Source of the DNA: JAFECT01 sp036501825
GTDB taxonomy: Bacteria; Pseudomonadota; Alphaproteobacteria; Caulobacterales; Caulobacteraceae
Assembly: GCA_036501825.1 (NCBI GenBank)
Contig: DASXZP010000027.1
Location: 265,244-329,243, forward strand
Reading direction: 5' to 3'
DNA: 64,000 nt
Part shown: positions 8,311 through 19,300 of the stretch, piece after piece
Position numbering within the stretch: the first letter of the stretch is position 1
Layout of the letters: each line of letters starts with the position of its first letter
Notes under the pieces: generated by a model
What the model was told of the DNA's origin: nothing
What the model saw: the letters and a program-made list of their open reading frames with translations, nothing else
Databases searched by the model: none
Made by a program: the position numbers and the translations under genes

Positions 8311-9162
8311 CTAAAGCCGCGCCGCGCCCGCCGCTTCCAGAACCTGTTCCGCCTCTTCCAGATGCAGCCGCTCGACCATGCGGCCGTCGACGCGCAGCAC
8401 GCCGCGGTCGGCGTTGTCCGGCTGGGCGAAGGCGTCCACGACCGAGCGGGCCCAGGCGACTTCCGCCGGCGTCGGCGCAAACACGCGGTTGGCGGCGTCG
8501 ATCTGGTTCGGGTGCAGCAGGCATTTGCCGTCGAAGCCGAAGGCGCGGCCGTCGGCGCACTCGCGCTCGAAGCCGGACAGGTCGTCGAGGTCGTTGTAGA
8601 CCCCGTCCAGCACGTTCAGGCCGTTGGCGCGGGCGGCGGTGACCGACAGGCTGAGCGCAGTATGCAGCGCCGTGCGATCCTTCGACGCCGGGCGGCGCAT
8701 GTCCTTGGACAGGTCGTTCACCCCGACCACCAGCGCGCCGAGACGGCCGCCGGCCTGCGCGATCTCACCCAGGTTCATCACCGCCTTGCAGGTCTCGACC
8801 ATCGCCCACAGCCGCGTGCGCTCCGGCGCCTGCACCATGCGCAGACGATAGGCCTCGACCGAATCCGCGTCGCCGACCTTGGGCGCCAGGATGGCGTCGG
8901 GCGCCGCGCCGGCGGCGGCGAACAGGTCTTCTTCACCCCATTCGGTGTCGAGGCCGTTCACCCGCACCACCAGCGTGCGCGCCTGAAAGCCGCCGGCGTG
9001 CACCGCCTCGACCATACGCGCGCGCGCTTCGGCCTTGTGTTCGGGCCCGACCGCGTCTTCGAGGTCGAGCACCACCGCATCGCACGCCAGGGTGCGCGCC
9101 TTTTCGATCGCCCGCGCGTTCGACGCGGGCAGGAACAGGACGGAGCGAAGGGGGCGGATCAT
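8311..9162 (-). CDS. HpcH/HpaI aldolase / citrate lyase-type CoA ester lyase
   Basis: The 283-residue CitE-like TIM barrel has the start RPLRSVLFLPASN, the metal-site strand VVLDLEDAVGPEHK, arginine-containing VRVNGLDTEWGEEDL, a catalytic-region WAMVETCKAVMNL and the LHPNQIDAANRVF motif. Relatives include malyl-CoA lyase/thioesterase and citramalyl-CoA lyase; the exact substrate is not decidable here. Start ATG 9162 overlaps the thpR stop codon as ATGA, so this is the third gene of a coupled unit (esterase, thpR, lyase). The long extension to 9441 in the same frame runs through thpR and is not real. Confidence 0.9.
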   Translation of the reverse strand: MIRPLRSVLFLPASNARAIEKARTLACDAVVLDLEDAVGPEHKAEARARMVEAVHAGGFQARTLVVRVNGLDTEWGEEDLFAAAGAAPDAILAPKVGDADSVEAYRLRMVQAPERTRLWAMVETCKAVMNLGEIAQAGGRLGALVVGVNDLSKDMRRPASKDRTALHTALSLSVTAARANGLNVLDGVYNDLDDLSGFERECADGRAFGFDGKCLLHPNQIDAANRVFAPTPAEVAWARSVVDAFAQPDNADRGVLRVDGRMVERLHLEEAEQVLEAAGAARL

Positions 9163-9695
9163 CGGAGCAAATACTCCCTTTCCAGATCGTAGCGCGAGCT
9201 GTCGCTCGACTGCCACGACGAATACAGCCCGAAACAGTGGGCGCGGATCGGCGGCGACTTGAGCAGATTGTGGCCCTGGATCCAGGCGGCGACCCGCGCC
9301 GGATCGGGATGCTTGGTATAGGCCAGCGTCACATGCGGCTTGTAGGTGCGCGCCTCGGGCGTCAGGCCGATACGCCGCGCCGCCGTTTCGCAACGGGCGG
9401 CCAGACGGTTGAGCGCCTCGTTCTCGGCCACGCCCGCCCATACCGCGCGCACCTCTTCGCCTTCACCGAAGGCGCAGACGCCGCTGAGTTCGTAATCGAA
9501 GGGCGCCCCGGCGGCGCGTTGCAGTTCCAGGTCGAGGTCCGCGGCCTTCTCTTCGCTGACCTCGCCGAAAAAGCGCAGGGTTACGTGCAAGGTGTCGAGC
9601 GGGCGCCACTTGGCGCGTGGCAGGCCCTGTTGCCGTCGCGCGAGAGTCTCGCCGATGTCGTCGGGGATCGCCAGGGCCGCGAAAAGCCGGATCAT
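9159..9695 (-). CDS. thpR: RNA 2',3'-cyclic phosphodiesterase ThpR (LigT)
   Basis: The 178-residue 2H phosphoesterase has both HxT motifs: LHVTLRFFG near residue 38 and PHVTLAYT near 124. Family members open 2',3'-cyclic phosphates on RNA ends, and E. coli ThpR can also join tRNA halves by a 2'-5' linkage in vitro. The N-terminus MIRLFAALAIPD is standard. The gene overlaps both neighbours by ATGA: its start with the esterase stop (9692-9695) and its stop with the lyase start, which indicates translational coupling. Confidence 0.93.
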   Translation of the reverse strand: MIRLFAALAIPDDIGETLARRQQGLPRAKWRPLDTLHVTLRFFGEVSEEKAADLDLELQRAAGAPFDYELSGVCAFGEGEEVRAVWAGVAENEALNRLAARCETAARRIGLTPEARTYKPHVTLAYTKHPDPARVAAWIQGHNLLKSPPIRAHCFGLYSSWQSSDSSRYDLEREYLLR

Positions 9696-10339
9696 CCGTG
9701 CGCCTTCAGCGCCTTCGCAACGACGGGCGCCAGGCCGCGCGCAATGATCAGCACCCCCGCCGCATTGGGATGCAGGCCGTCGCCCTGGGTCAGCCCCTTC
9801 ACATTGGCTACGCCCTTGCGCAGATCCGGATAGAAGGTCACGCGCTCAGCCTTCGCGACGGCGGGGAACACCGCGTCGTAGTCGCGGGCGTAATGGCGCC
9901 CGATGGCTTGCGGCGCGGTCAGGCCGCATAGCACCACGCCGATCCGGCGCTGTTTCAACCGCTCGATGATGCGGGTCAGGTTCGACTGCATGCTCTTGGG
10001 GTCGAGCCCCTGCAGCAGGTCGTTGCCGCCCAGCGCCACCACGCAGACGGCCGTGTCGGCCTGGACGCTGAAGTCGAGCCGCTGCAGGCCGCCGGCGGTG
10101 GTGTCGCCCGACACCCCCGCGCCGCGCACCATCGCGTGGACCCCGAGCTTCCCCAGAGCCGCCTGCAGCCGCGCCGGCAGGGCGTCCGCCTGCGCCAGCC
10201 CCAGGCCCGCGGTGATCGAGTCGCCCAGGATGGTGACGACCGGCGCCTTGGCCGCCGCCAGGGCCGGCGCCGTGCCCAGGGCGAGGGCAGAGCCGATCAG
10301 GCTTCGCCGCCCGATGCGGAAGGGGGATGGGTTCGCCAT
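9692..10339 (-). CDS. GDSL arylesterase / TesA-like lipase with Tat signal
   Basis: The 215-residue SGNH hydrolase has block I VTILGDSITAGLGL, block II GAGVSGDTTAGG, block III GGNDLLQGL and block V DGLHPNAAG, giving a complete Ser-Gly-Asn-His set. The N-terminus IGRRSLIGSALALG looks like a twin-arginine export signal. TesA-like enzymes hydrolyse thioesters and aryl esters in the periplasm. In many proteobacteria tesA is divergent from ybbA-ybbP. Here ybbA lies 14 kb away at 24403, in the expected orientation, with the CHAT/TPS cluster in between. Only 41 bases separate its start from the stop of the CHAT gene, so it may now be read from the cluster. Confidence 0.88.
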   Translation of the reverse strand: MANPSPFRIGRRSLIGSALALGTAPALAAAKAPVVTILGDSITAGLGLAQADALPARLQAALGKLGVHAMVRGAGVSGDTTAGGLQRLDFSVQADTAVCVVALGGNDLLQGLDPKSMQSNLTRIIERLKQRRIGVVLCGLTAPQAIGRHYARDYDAVFPAVAKAERVTFYPDLRKGVANVKGLTQGDGLHPNAAGVLIIARGLAPVVAKALKAHG

Positions 10340-10380
10340 GGGCTCTATGTAACGCGCGCAAGCGCGCGCTCAACCCGTCG

Positions 10381-13347
10381 TTACTGCGCGCCGGGCAGGC
10401 CCATGCTGACCAGGGTGAACGGTCCCCAGTAGAAGGGGTCCGCGTTGTCGCCCGACGCGATGGAGGCGACCTGGGCCTTCTGCAGGGCCGCGCTCGGGCT
10501 GTCGCCGTTCTTCAGCGCGCCGGTGAACAGGGTCATGAAGGTCGCCGCATAGGCGTCGCTCAGCGGCCATTGGGTGACCACCACATTGCGGGCGCCGGCG
10601 TAGATGAAGGCGCGGGCGAAGCCCGACAGCGCATCGCCGCCCGACGGCAGGCCGGTTTCACCGGGATCCACCGACACCGGCTCGCCGGTGTCGCAGGCCG
10701 ACAGCACCACGATGTTCGCATCGAGGCGCATGTTCAGCACCGCGGCGGTGTCGAGGAACATGTCGCCGGGTCCGGTGGGCGCGCTGGTCACCAGGGCGGC
10801 GGCGGGCAGGCAGGTGGAGTCGGCCTCGTTGCGCTCGACTCCGCGGAACACGCCGTGGGTGGCCAGCAGCACGACCCCGGCGTCGGCCAGGCTGTCGTCC
10901 TTCATCATCGTCTCGGGTCGGAAGTCCGGCCCCATGTGGATCTGGCCGCCGAGGTTGCTGCGCGCCGCGTCGAGCTCGTACTGGGTGTTTTCGAGCGGCC
11001 CCAGGTCGCTGATCATGGTGAGCAGCGCGATGCGGCAGGTGTCGGCGGGAAGGCCGCGCGCCTTCACGATCCAGTCGACCTGCTGCAGCTTGCCGGCGCC
11101 CGGCGCCAGCGGCGTGAAATCGCCATAACCGACGAAGGCGCTGCCCGGCTTGCCCGCGGGCTTCAAGGCGCGCAGGCCGGCGCTGTCGATGATCTGGTAG
11201 CGTTTGCCGAGCCAGGACGCCGAGGCGAAGGTGGTCGCGCCGGTCGGCGGGACGGTGACCAGCACCGCCAGCGGAACCGCGGCCAGCGGGCCCTGCACGT
11301 CGATGATCAGACGCGTCTTGCTCGTGTCCGCCAGCAGGGCGGGGCCCGCATGGGCGAACACCGCTTGATACAGCTTGCTCGACACCGCGAGGTCGAAGGT
11401 CCCGGGCTGGCGCGCCGACTCCTTCAGGCCGCGCACGAGGTCGGTGATTTCCGCGGCGCCGGCGTCGATGCGGAAGGGCGTCACGCCGGCCTTGGTCAGC
11501 AGCAGGCCCGCGCCGCCGTTGCCGCCGACCAGGATGCGCGCGACGACGTCCTGGTCCGAGAGCGCCGCGCGCACTTCATCGAGGCCGACCGGTCCCTTGG
11601 CCAGGGTCGCGTAGCTCGGATCGCGCGCATAGACGTCGCGCGCCAGGGCGTCGGCTGTGGCGTTGGCGGACTTGAAGCCGGCGGCGACCGCGGCGCGTTC
11701 AGCCGCGGTGGCGTGGGGGTCGGCGTCGACGCGGTTCACCTCGATGCGCGCGCTCAGCAACGCGCGCTGGGCGTCCTGCCACTTGCGCACCAGCACGCGG
11801 TCCTCGGCGCTGGCCAGGCGCGCGGCGGCCGCCGCGGCGGTCTGCTGCACCGAGGTGCGCGACACCGATTCGAACAGGGCGAACAGTTCCGAGGCGCGCG
11901 GATCATCGAAAGCGATCGTCTCACCGCTTTTGTCCGCTTCGAGCACCTGGAAATAGCTGACCGCCTCGTCCGCCGTTGCGCCCGAGGCTTCCCCGGAGTG
12001 GCCCAGCAGTTCGAAGGCCTGGCGGTAGGCGCCCAGCGCTTCGGCGTTCTGGCCGTTCGCGGCGTGTACGCGGGCGAGCTCGATCTTCAGGGCGGCTTCT
12101 ACCGGCGTGCCGGGGCTCGATTCGTCGAGCTTGCCGATCGCCGTGTTCAGGGTCGCGACGGCCTGGGCGGGTTGATGCTGGGCCAGCTGCAGGGCGGCGA
12201 TGTCGCGCGCGGTGAGCGCCCGCAGCCAGTCGGCGTTGCTCTGCTCCACCTGGTCGAGCGCGGCCAGGGCGCTTTGCAGCTCGGCCTGGGCGTGCGCGGG
12301 ATCGCTGCGCGAGACGCGCGCGGCCGTACGCCACAGCATGGCGCGCAGGATGTTCAGGCGTTCGGATTCGGCGAGCGGGCGATCGCTGCGCTGTTGCGCC
12401 TTGTCGAGCAGGGTCTGCGCCGCGGCGATGAGGTCCGCCGCGTGCTTCACCCGATCGGCGTCGCCTTCGTCGTTGAGCGCGTCTTCGGCCTCGTACAGGC
12501 GCAGCTTGGCGCCGGTGGCGGGATCGCGATCCAGCTGCGGCTGCACGTCCCGGAAGGTCTTGCGCGCTTCGCCAAAGCGTCCCTGATCGCTGAGGTTCAG
12601 CGCCAGTTCGAGTCTCAGGTCGGCGTCGCCCGCCTGGTCGTCGGGCCAGAAGGTCCGGTGCGCGGCCACCGCCTCGCTGAAATAGCCTTCCGCCTGGGCG
12701 TAGAGTTCGAGGGTGTTGCTCTCGTTGCCCGCCGCCACCAGCGTCTCGAAATCCTGCGGCGAGACGCCCGAGACCGGGCCGCCGAGCGCGGTGGTCAGCG
12801 AGGCCAGCAGCGGCGACATCGCCGTGCGGTCGCCCGACTCGACGCCGGGTTTGGCGGCGCCCAGCAGGATGCGCATCGCGCTTTCGATCGCGGGGGCCGC
12901 GGGCGGCGCCGCGGTTCCCGCGACCACGCCACCGGCCGAACTGGCGGTAAGGCGCGCTTCCGCCGGGCGCGCGCCGCCGCGGCAGAGCGACGCCGAGGCC
13001 TGGCCGACGCCGGGCTCAGGCCAATCGAGCGGTCGCGCGTCGGGGCAGGGGCTCAGACCCGCCTTCCACGCCTCCAGACGCGCCGGGCCGTCCAGCAGAT
13101 AGACGCGGCCGACCGGATCGTCCTGGCCTCCGCAATAGAGGTCGTAGGCGCGCTCGTTCTCGCCGCGCAGCAGTGGATCGCCATAGATGCGCACCGCCGA
13201 ACAGGCCTGGCCCGCGGTGTCGTGCGCCAGAGCAAACTTGAGCGCCGGCGCGTCGGTCGACTGCGCGGCGGCGGCGGATGCGGCGAACAGCGCTGCGGCC
13301 GCAAACGCGGCGCCGGCGCGGCGGTGAAGCGGGGTGCGGCGCGTCAT
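10381..13347 (-). CDS. Secreted CHAT-domain (caspase-like) protease
   Basis: The start is ATG 13347, which overlaps the TpsA stop as ATGA; the ATG at 13365 is possible but lies inside tpsA. The 988-residue product has a signal peptide (AFAAAALFAASAAAAQ), a long helical TPR-like middle (for example VEQSNADWLRALTARDIAALQLAQ in shortened form; repeats of A/L-rich helices from about 230 to 550), and a C-terminal CHAT domain from about 690. The caspase-type dyad is complete: His in LLATHGVFRG near residue 830 and Cys in VVLSACDTGE near 884, followed by the usual GFARAFIYAGARNVVVTQW segment. CHAT proteases cleave partner proteins; the target here is unknown. It is the last gene of the TPS cluster. 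Confidence 0.88.
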   Translation of the reverse strand: MTRRTPLHRRAGAAFAAAALFAASAAAAQSTDAPALKFALAHDTAGQACSAVRIYGDPLLRGENERAYDLYCGGQDDPVGRVYLLDGPARLEAWKAGLSPCPDARPLDWPEPGVGQASASLCRGGARPAEARLTASSAGGVVAGTAAPPAAPAIESAMRILLGAAKPGVESGDRTAMSPLLASLTTALGGPVSGVSPQDFETLVAAGNESNTLELYAQAEGYFSEAVAAHRTFWPDDQAGDADLRLELALNLSDQGRFGEARKTFRDVQPQLDRDPATGAKLRLYEAEDALNDEGDADRVKHAADLIAAAQTLLDKAQQRSDRPLAESERLNILRAMLWRTAARVSRSDPAHAQAELQSALAALDQVEQSNADWLRALTARDIAALQLAQHQPAQAVATLNTAIGKLDESSPGTPVEAALKIELARVHAANGQNAEALGAYRQAFELLGHSGEASGATADEAVSYFQVLEADKSGETIAFDDPRASELFALFESVSRTSVQQTAAAAAARLASAEDRVLVRKWQDAQRALLSARIEVNRVDADPHATAAERAAVAAGFKSANATADALARDVYARDPSYATLAKGPVGLDEVRAALSDQDVVARILVGGNGGAGLLLTKAGVTPFRIDAGAAEITDLVRGLKESARQPGTFDLAVSSKLYQAVFAHAGPALLADTSKTRLIIDVQGPLAAVPLAVLVTVPPTGATTFASASWLGKRYQIIDSAGLRALKPAGKPGSAFVGYGDFTPLAPGAGKLQQVDWIVKARGLPADTCRIALLTMISDLGPLENTQYELDAARSNLGGQIHMGPDFRPETMMKDDSLADAGVVLLATHGVFRGVERNEADSTCLPAAALVTSAPTGPGDMFLDTAAVLNMRLDANIVVLSACDTGEPVSVDPGETGLPSGGDALSGFARAFIYAGARNVVVTQWPLSDAYAATFMTLFTGALKNGDSPSAALQKAQVASIASGDNADPFYWGPFTLVSMGLPGAQ

Positions 13348-16300
13348 TGTTTGCCTTCCGGCCAATGGTCTTCATTGCCCATGCCCGAGACGGTCGACTT
13401 CTGGCCCTTCTTCTTCAACCGGTTCGAATGCTGGTCGTCCTTGTTGGCGCCGCTATCGCCGTTGGCGCTGTCGTCGCCGTCGTCGCGGTCGCCGCCGAGC
13501 GGCAGCGCGCTCGGGGCAACGACGATCGGACCGAACGCCGATTGCGTGGGCGCCGGCCCGAAGTCCGCGCCGTTGTTGATCACGATGGTCACCGGCGAAG
13601 CGCCCGAATAGACGCCGGCGGTCGGCGCATAGAGGGGCGGCGCAAAGCTCGTGACCGGCGTGTTGACCGTCGGCTCGCAGGCCGCGCTGCCGAACAGGCA
13701 CCCGTTGAAGCGGTAGGGTCCGTTCGTCGCGCCGATGACGAACAGCTCCGGCGAAGACGCCGCGGCGGCGCCAAACAACTCGCCCTGGACGCCGGCCAGC
13801 GCACCAAACAGGTTGACCGCCATAGGACCGCCTTCGATGGTCAGCGACCCGATTACGGTCATCCCGCCCCCGATTGGCGAGGTGTCCTGGCCGACGATCA
13901 CGCCGCCGGACGCCAGCACCACGTCGCCCGCCGTGACGAAGCTATGGCCGTCCTCGACCCCGCCCAGGCCTTCGCTCCAGGCATAGGTCGCCGTGCCGTT
14001 CGCGACCTCGTTGGCGAAGGCCTGCGAGCCGATGACGATGCTCGACCCAGCGTTCAGACTGACGACTCCCAATGGATCGTCTGCTGTGCCAAGCGAGCCG
14101 GAAACGACGATGTGAGCGGGCGTGTAAGAGCCTCCCCCCACGACGAAGGTTGGATTTCCGATTCCCTCGACCGTTCCTTCGATGGAGATCGTTTGTGACG
14201 GAGCCACGCCGTAGCGCGCAGTCAAAGCGTCGCCGGCGTAAATTCCGACAGAGGGGGTCTTGGATGCGTCTATGGTCAAGTCCCCGATTCGAACCCCCGC
14301 GGTCTGACTGAGCTCGACGAAGTGTACGTTATCCGCCTCCAGGCGTGAGAACTCTGCGCCGCTCACCTCGAAGCCTGCGGGATTCGACAGATTGTCGCCA
14401 AGGTCGAGACCGGCCGGATTCGTCGAGATGAGACTGATAGTTCCCGTGCCACCGGCGTCTATCACCGCAATCGGCGCTTCGATGTCGACGTCATTCGCGG
14501 CGATCTCGATTCTACCGCGCGCAAAGCCCAGAGGAAGCGCCCCGCCGGCGCTTGCGGTCACGGTAATGGGCGCCAGGTCGTGAAACGTGCCGCTCGCGGT
14601 AAAAACGCCGCCTTGAACGTTCACCGGCCCCGTAATGGTCAGATCGGAAGGCGGGAGCCCTGAAGGCGCCGTCGCAAACGGGGACTTACCAGCCTGAACA
14701 AAAGCATCCAGCGCCGTTAGGCCGCCAAGGGTTATTGAGGGGCCGAAAGCGAGAATATAAGCGTAGGATGGCGTTGTAATGGGGCCGGCGCTGATACTTC
14801 CACGCGCACTAACTAATCTAACGGATCCGCCTGCGTCGACGTACGCTGTGGAGATGTCGCCACCGGAGCTGATGAAAACACTTCCTGCAGATGAGACGTT
14901 GCCGATTGTGACTGTCGAGTTGGGGTAATTGAGTGCGTCCGGCAAGCCGTCCTCAATGCGAACCGAACCAGCGTGGATATCGCCGACAACGATTTCGCCG
15001 GCGCCATGGTTGGCGACGTAAGTCGCGCCCGTCGTCGTTACGTTGCCGAGGCCCACGTAGGCATTGGCGTTGATAGTCGCTGACCCTGCATCGATATTGC
15101 CGGTGGTAACTCCGCCGTGCGCGGCGTCCATGTACACGCCGCCGCCGGCGGTGACCGCCCCGGTCGCGATATTGTCATAGGCATTGACGGTGACCCCGCC
15201 GGCCGAGGTGATGGCGCCCGTGGTCACCGACCCGTAGGTGCTGGTGATATAGACGTTGGACGGGTCGATGGCGCCGGTGGTGATCGCACCGCCGGCCTGC
15301 AGGCGAACCACGCCGGCGGCGGTAATGTCGCCGTTGACGTCGATGCTCGAGCCGGTGCCCGTTCCCGCCTGGATCGACACGGCTGAGGCGTCGATGGCGT
15401 TCGTCGTCACGCTGCCTTCGCTCCCGATGTTCACGCCGCCGGCGGCCTCAATGTTCCCGACGGTGACGGCGCCGGTCCCGACGTAGGGCTCTTCGAGATA
15501 GGTGTGTCCGGAACTGATGAACAGCGACCCGCCTGCGCTGACGTTGCCGAGATGAACGTCGGCCATATTGAGCGCCACGATGCCGATGCCGCCCGTGGTG
15601 GTCAAATCACCGGTCTCGATATATTGCGCTCCGTCGATGGCGATGCTCACGCCGCTCAAATTGCCGGTCGTGACCGAGCCATAGTGCGCGGTGATTTCGA
15701 TGCTCGACCCGCCGTCCGGGCCGGCGGACGAGGTCGTGATGTCGCCGGTCAAGATCGATTGCGTGGAGGTAATGTAAGCGGTGCTCGCGGTGATGTTGCC
15801 GCTCGACACGCCGGCGGCGCCGATTCGAACCAGGCCGCCCGCGGTAACGTCGCCGGTAGCCACCCGGCCGACAAGGTCGGTCACGTAAACATTTTGACCG
15901 GCATCGATGGCCCCGATGGTCACGTTACCGGCAGCGTATTTGGCGTGATAAACACCGACGGTATAGGCCGCCGTTATGTTGCCGATCTTCAGCTCGGCGC
16001 CGCCGTCGAACACGCTGACGCCGCGACCTCCGGTCGATACGATATTTCCCAAGGTCACGTTGCCGAAGGCGTTAACGTAGAGCGAGCCGGCGTGGATGTT
16101 GCCGACCGACAGGTCAACTTCGCCGGTAAAGAGGTTCACAAATCCGCCGGCCGTGACGTTGTCGATGGTTGCGCCCTGATACTCATGGACGATGACGTTC
16201 GAAGACGCCGTTATGTTGCCGACGACCAGCGCGGCTTCATCCTCCCAAATGTGGACATAGCCGCCATAGACATTGCCGGGGTCGGCGATGTTGTTCAGGT

Positions 16301-19300
16301 TGACCCCCTTGTGACCGACGATGGTCGTGGACCCAGCGACATCAAATGCCGCTTCGGCGCCTGCCGTGACGTTCACCCTGACGTAATCGCCGCCGATGTA
16401 GAGGCCGCCGGCGGAAGTCAGGGTGGTGGACGGTGTCGAACCGCTGTCGGGGCCGATGTTGACGATTGTCTGGTCGGACGCCAATCCGCCTATCGGTGCG
16501 CCGCCGGTGACGTTTCCGCTCAGGATCATGAGGTCGAAGCCGTCGCCGCGGTCGCCTGTGGCGTCGATGACGGCGCCCGCGATGTTCGTCGACCCGTAAT
16601 TGTTCGGGCTCAGACCGGAGAGGAAGGCGAAGTTGTCGACGATGACCTGGCCCGCCGTCGTCGTCGAGCCCGCGCCGAGCGTGATGTCGCCGCCGCCGGT
16701 CGTGGCGGAGAGATCGACCAGGTCGAGGTCGGTTGCGCGCAGCGGGTCGGGCGGATTGGAGTTGAAGCGGAGGGTGAAGTTCTGCGCGGTGGCGAACACC
16801 GCCTTGGTGTCGGTTTGGAACGACCCGGCGCCGGTCACCGCGCCGTAGTCGACGATCGAACTCCCGATGAAGGCCGCCGTGCCGTCGTGAACCGTGATGT
16901 TCGACCCCGCATCGAGCGTGATGCCGCCGGTGGTGTTGCCGACCGCCGCAAAGGTGGTCGGTTCCGCCGCGAAGGTGATCGGCGCATCGTCGCCTTCGGT
17001 CAGGAACGTAGTGTCGCTCGTGAGGTTCGAGGTCGAGGCGAGGAAGCCCCCGACGTTGATCTGCGCGCCGGAGCCGAACAGCACGCCGTTCGGGTTGATG
17101 ATCCAGACATTGCCGCCGATGCTGCCGTTCACCAGCGAGGTGATGACGCCGTAGATGTCGCTCTCGCCGCCGCCCAGCTGGCGGTTCACCACGATGGCGT
17201 TCTTGTCGGGTTCGACGAAGGTGACGGTGTCGCCTGCGGCGATGGAGAAGCTCTGCCAGTCGATGATCACCCGGTGCGCGCTCGAATAGACCGTGAGCGT
17301 CGGGCCGGTGTAGGTCAGCGTCACGTTGCCGCCGCTCGTCCCGGTGACGGAGCCGCCGTAGGGCAGGCCGTAGGAGCTGGAGCCGACCAGGGGCTGGCAG
17401 TTCCCGCCCCCGAACTGGCAACCGTTGAACCGCCACTGGGACTGGGCGGGTCCGGGGTTTGCGAACAGCTCCGGCGATCCCGCCGCGGCCGTTCCGTACA
17501 GTTCGCCGCCGGCGCCGTCCGGAAGCTGGCCGAACAGATTGACCGTGTAGGGTTCACCTTCGATCGTCAGCGAGCCGGTGATGTGTATCCCGTCGCCGGT
17601 GGCGGAGGTGTTCTGCTCGATGATCGGACCGGTGGAGGCGTAGCCGAGGGCGAGCACCACATTGCCGGCGGAAATCCATTCGTGCCCGGTGGCGACGCCG
17701 CCCAGGCCCGGCTGAAACACGCCGGGGTTCGTGTCGTTCTCCCACTCCTGCAGATAGGCCTGCGAGCCCAGCACGACCTTGCTGTTGGCGCCGAGATAGA
17801 CATAGCCCATGGGATTGGCCGCGGTGCCGAGGGCGCCGGAGACGATGACCGTGCCCGGCTTCTGGGCCTCCTGGTAGGGGCCGCCGACCATGAAGCTCGG
17901 CGCGCCGATGCCTTGGACCGTGCCTTCGATAGAAATCGTGGAATATTTGTAGCCGTATTTTTCACCCACTTCGACGTTCGGCGTCTTCGCGGCGTTGATG
18001 GTCAGGTCGCCGATGCGGATACCCGCTCCGTACTGGCTGACGTCTTCCAACGTCACGTGGTCGGCCTGGAGGAAGGCGAACTCCGCGCCGCTCATCTGGA
18101 AGCCCACCGGATTGGACAGGTTGTCGCCGACGTTCATGCCGAGGTTGTTGCTCGACTCCACGTAGAGGCGCCCGGTGCCGTTGCCCACGTCGGTCACCCC
18201 GATCGACGCCTGGATGTCGACGTCGTTGGCGACGATCACGATCTCGCCTGCCGGAGTGTAGCCGAAGCCGTAGCCGTTGGCTGCGGCGGTTATCGCCGCG
18301 GTGTTGCGGAAAGTTCCGCCGGCGATGAACGAGGCGTCCTCGACGGTGATGGCGCCGGTGACGTCGATGTCCGCGGCGTACACAGCTCCAGACCCATTGC
18401 CGGTGTAGCCCGCGCGCGCATTCAATACCGGCGTGGTCGCGCCGCCGATGGTCATCGTCCCGTAGGACAGCAGGTAGACATACGACGGCGAGGACAAGGC
18501 GCCCGTGGTCACCGACCCGGCGCTGTCATGGATGATGATGTTCTGGCCGGCGGTGACGGAACCAACGGTCACGTTCCCGGCGTCGACCGTCGACAGCGTG
18601 TCGGTGAAATAGAACTCGCCTGCGGCGTTGACGTTGCCGATGCTGACGTTGCCGCGGCCGCTTTCCTCGATCACAACGATGCGGCCCGTCGAGCTGATGT
18701 TGCCGATGGTCGAGTCGCCGTAGGTCCCGACGTAGAGCGAATAGGCGCTGATGTTTCCTACCGCCAGGCCGCCCGAAACGTCGAGCGATACGTTGCCGGT
18801 CGCCGCGATCGTTCCGATCGTCACCCCGTAGAAACCGTCGATGGTGACGTCAGAGCCGCTGACGGCGCCCAGCGTCAGCGCTCCGGTCTTCTGGTCGATG
18901 GTGACCGAGCCGCCCGCGACGTCGGTGTCGAGCGCTCCGATGTCGGTCAGGTCGACGGCGACATGGCCGATTAGGTCCGAATGGCCCGCGACGCTGAACG
19001 TCGCATAGGCGCCTGTCTGGTTGTTCACCAGCACCTCATCGCCCACGACATAGAGCCCGCCGGAGGATTCGATCGTCGTGGGGAAGCTGACGTTGCCGCC
19101 GGGCGGCGCGATGGTCACGATGGTCTTGTCCGACGTGACGCCGCCGACCGGGGCGCCGTTGGCGATGTCGCCGGTCATGATCATCAGGTCGAAGCCGTCG
19201 CCGCGGTTGCCGGTGGCGTCGATCATCGCGCCCTCGACCTCGGTGTTGGAATAGGTCCCGGGCGCCAGCGTCGCCAGGTCGGCGAAGTTGTCGAGGATGA

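Noticed and set aside
10352..10366. GCGCGC-AA-GCGCGC palindrome between the CHAT gene and the esterase as terminator
   Set aside because: The stem is short and no T-run follows, so termination is not supported.
10327..13611. 1094-codon open frame on the plus strand opposite the CHAT gene
   Set aside because: The translation is Arg/Gly/Ala-rich without domains and mirrors the minus-strand CHAT gene; long antisense frames are expected in GC-rich coding DNA.
14281..14300. GATTCGAACCCC, resembling a tRNA T-arm
   Set aside because: It lies within the tpsA coding frame and no acceptor or anticodon stem can be built around it.
15100..16100. Regular repeats suggesting a CRISPR array
   Set aside because: The repetition is at the protein level (GNI/TTG beta-repeats) within an open frame; there are no identical repeats with unique spacers of constant length.
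15504..18974. 1156-codon open frame opposite tpsA
   Set aside because: It has no recognisable motif and its repeats are the reverse of the TpsA repeats; the minus strand has signal peptide and TPS domains.
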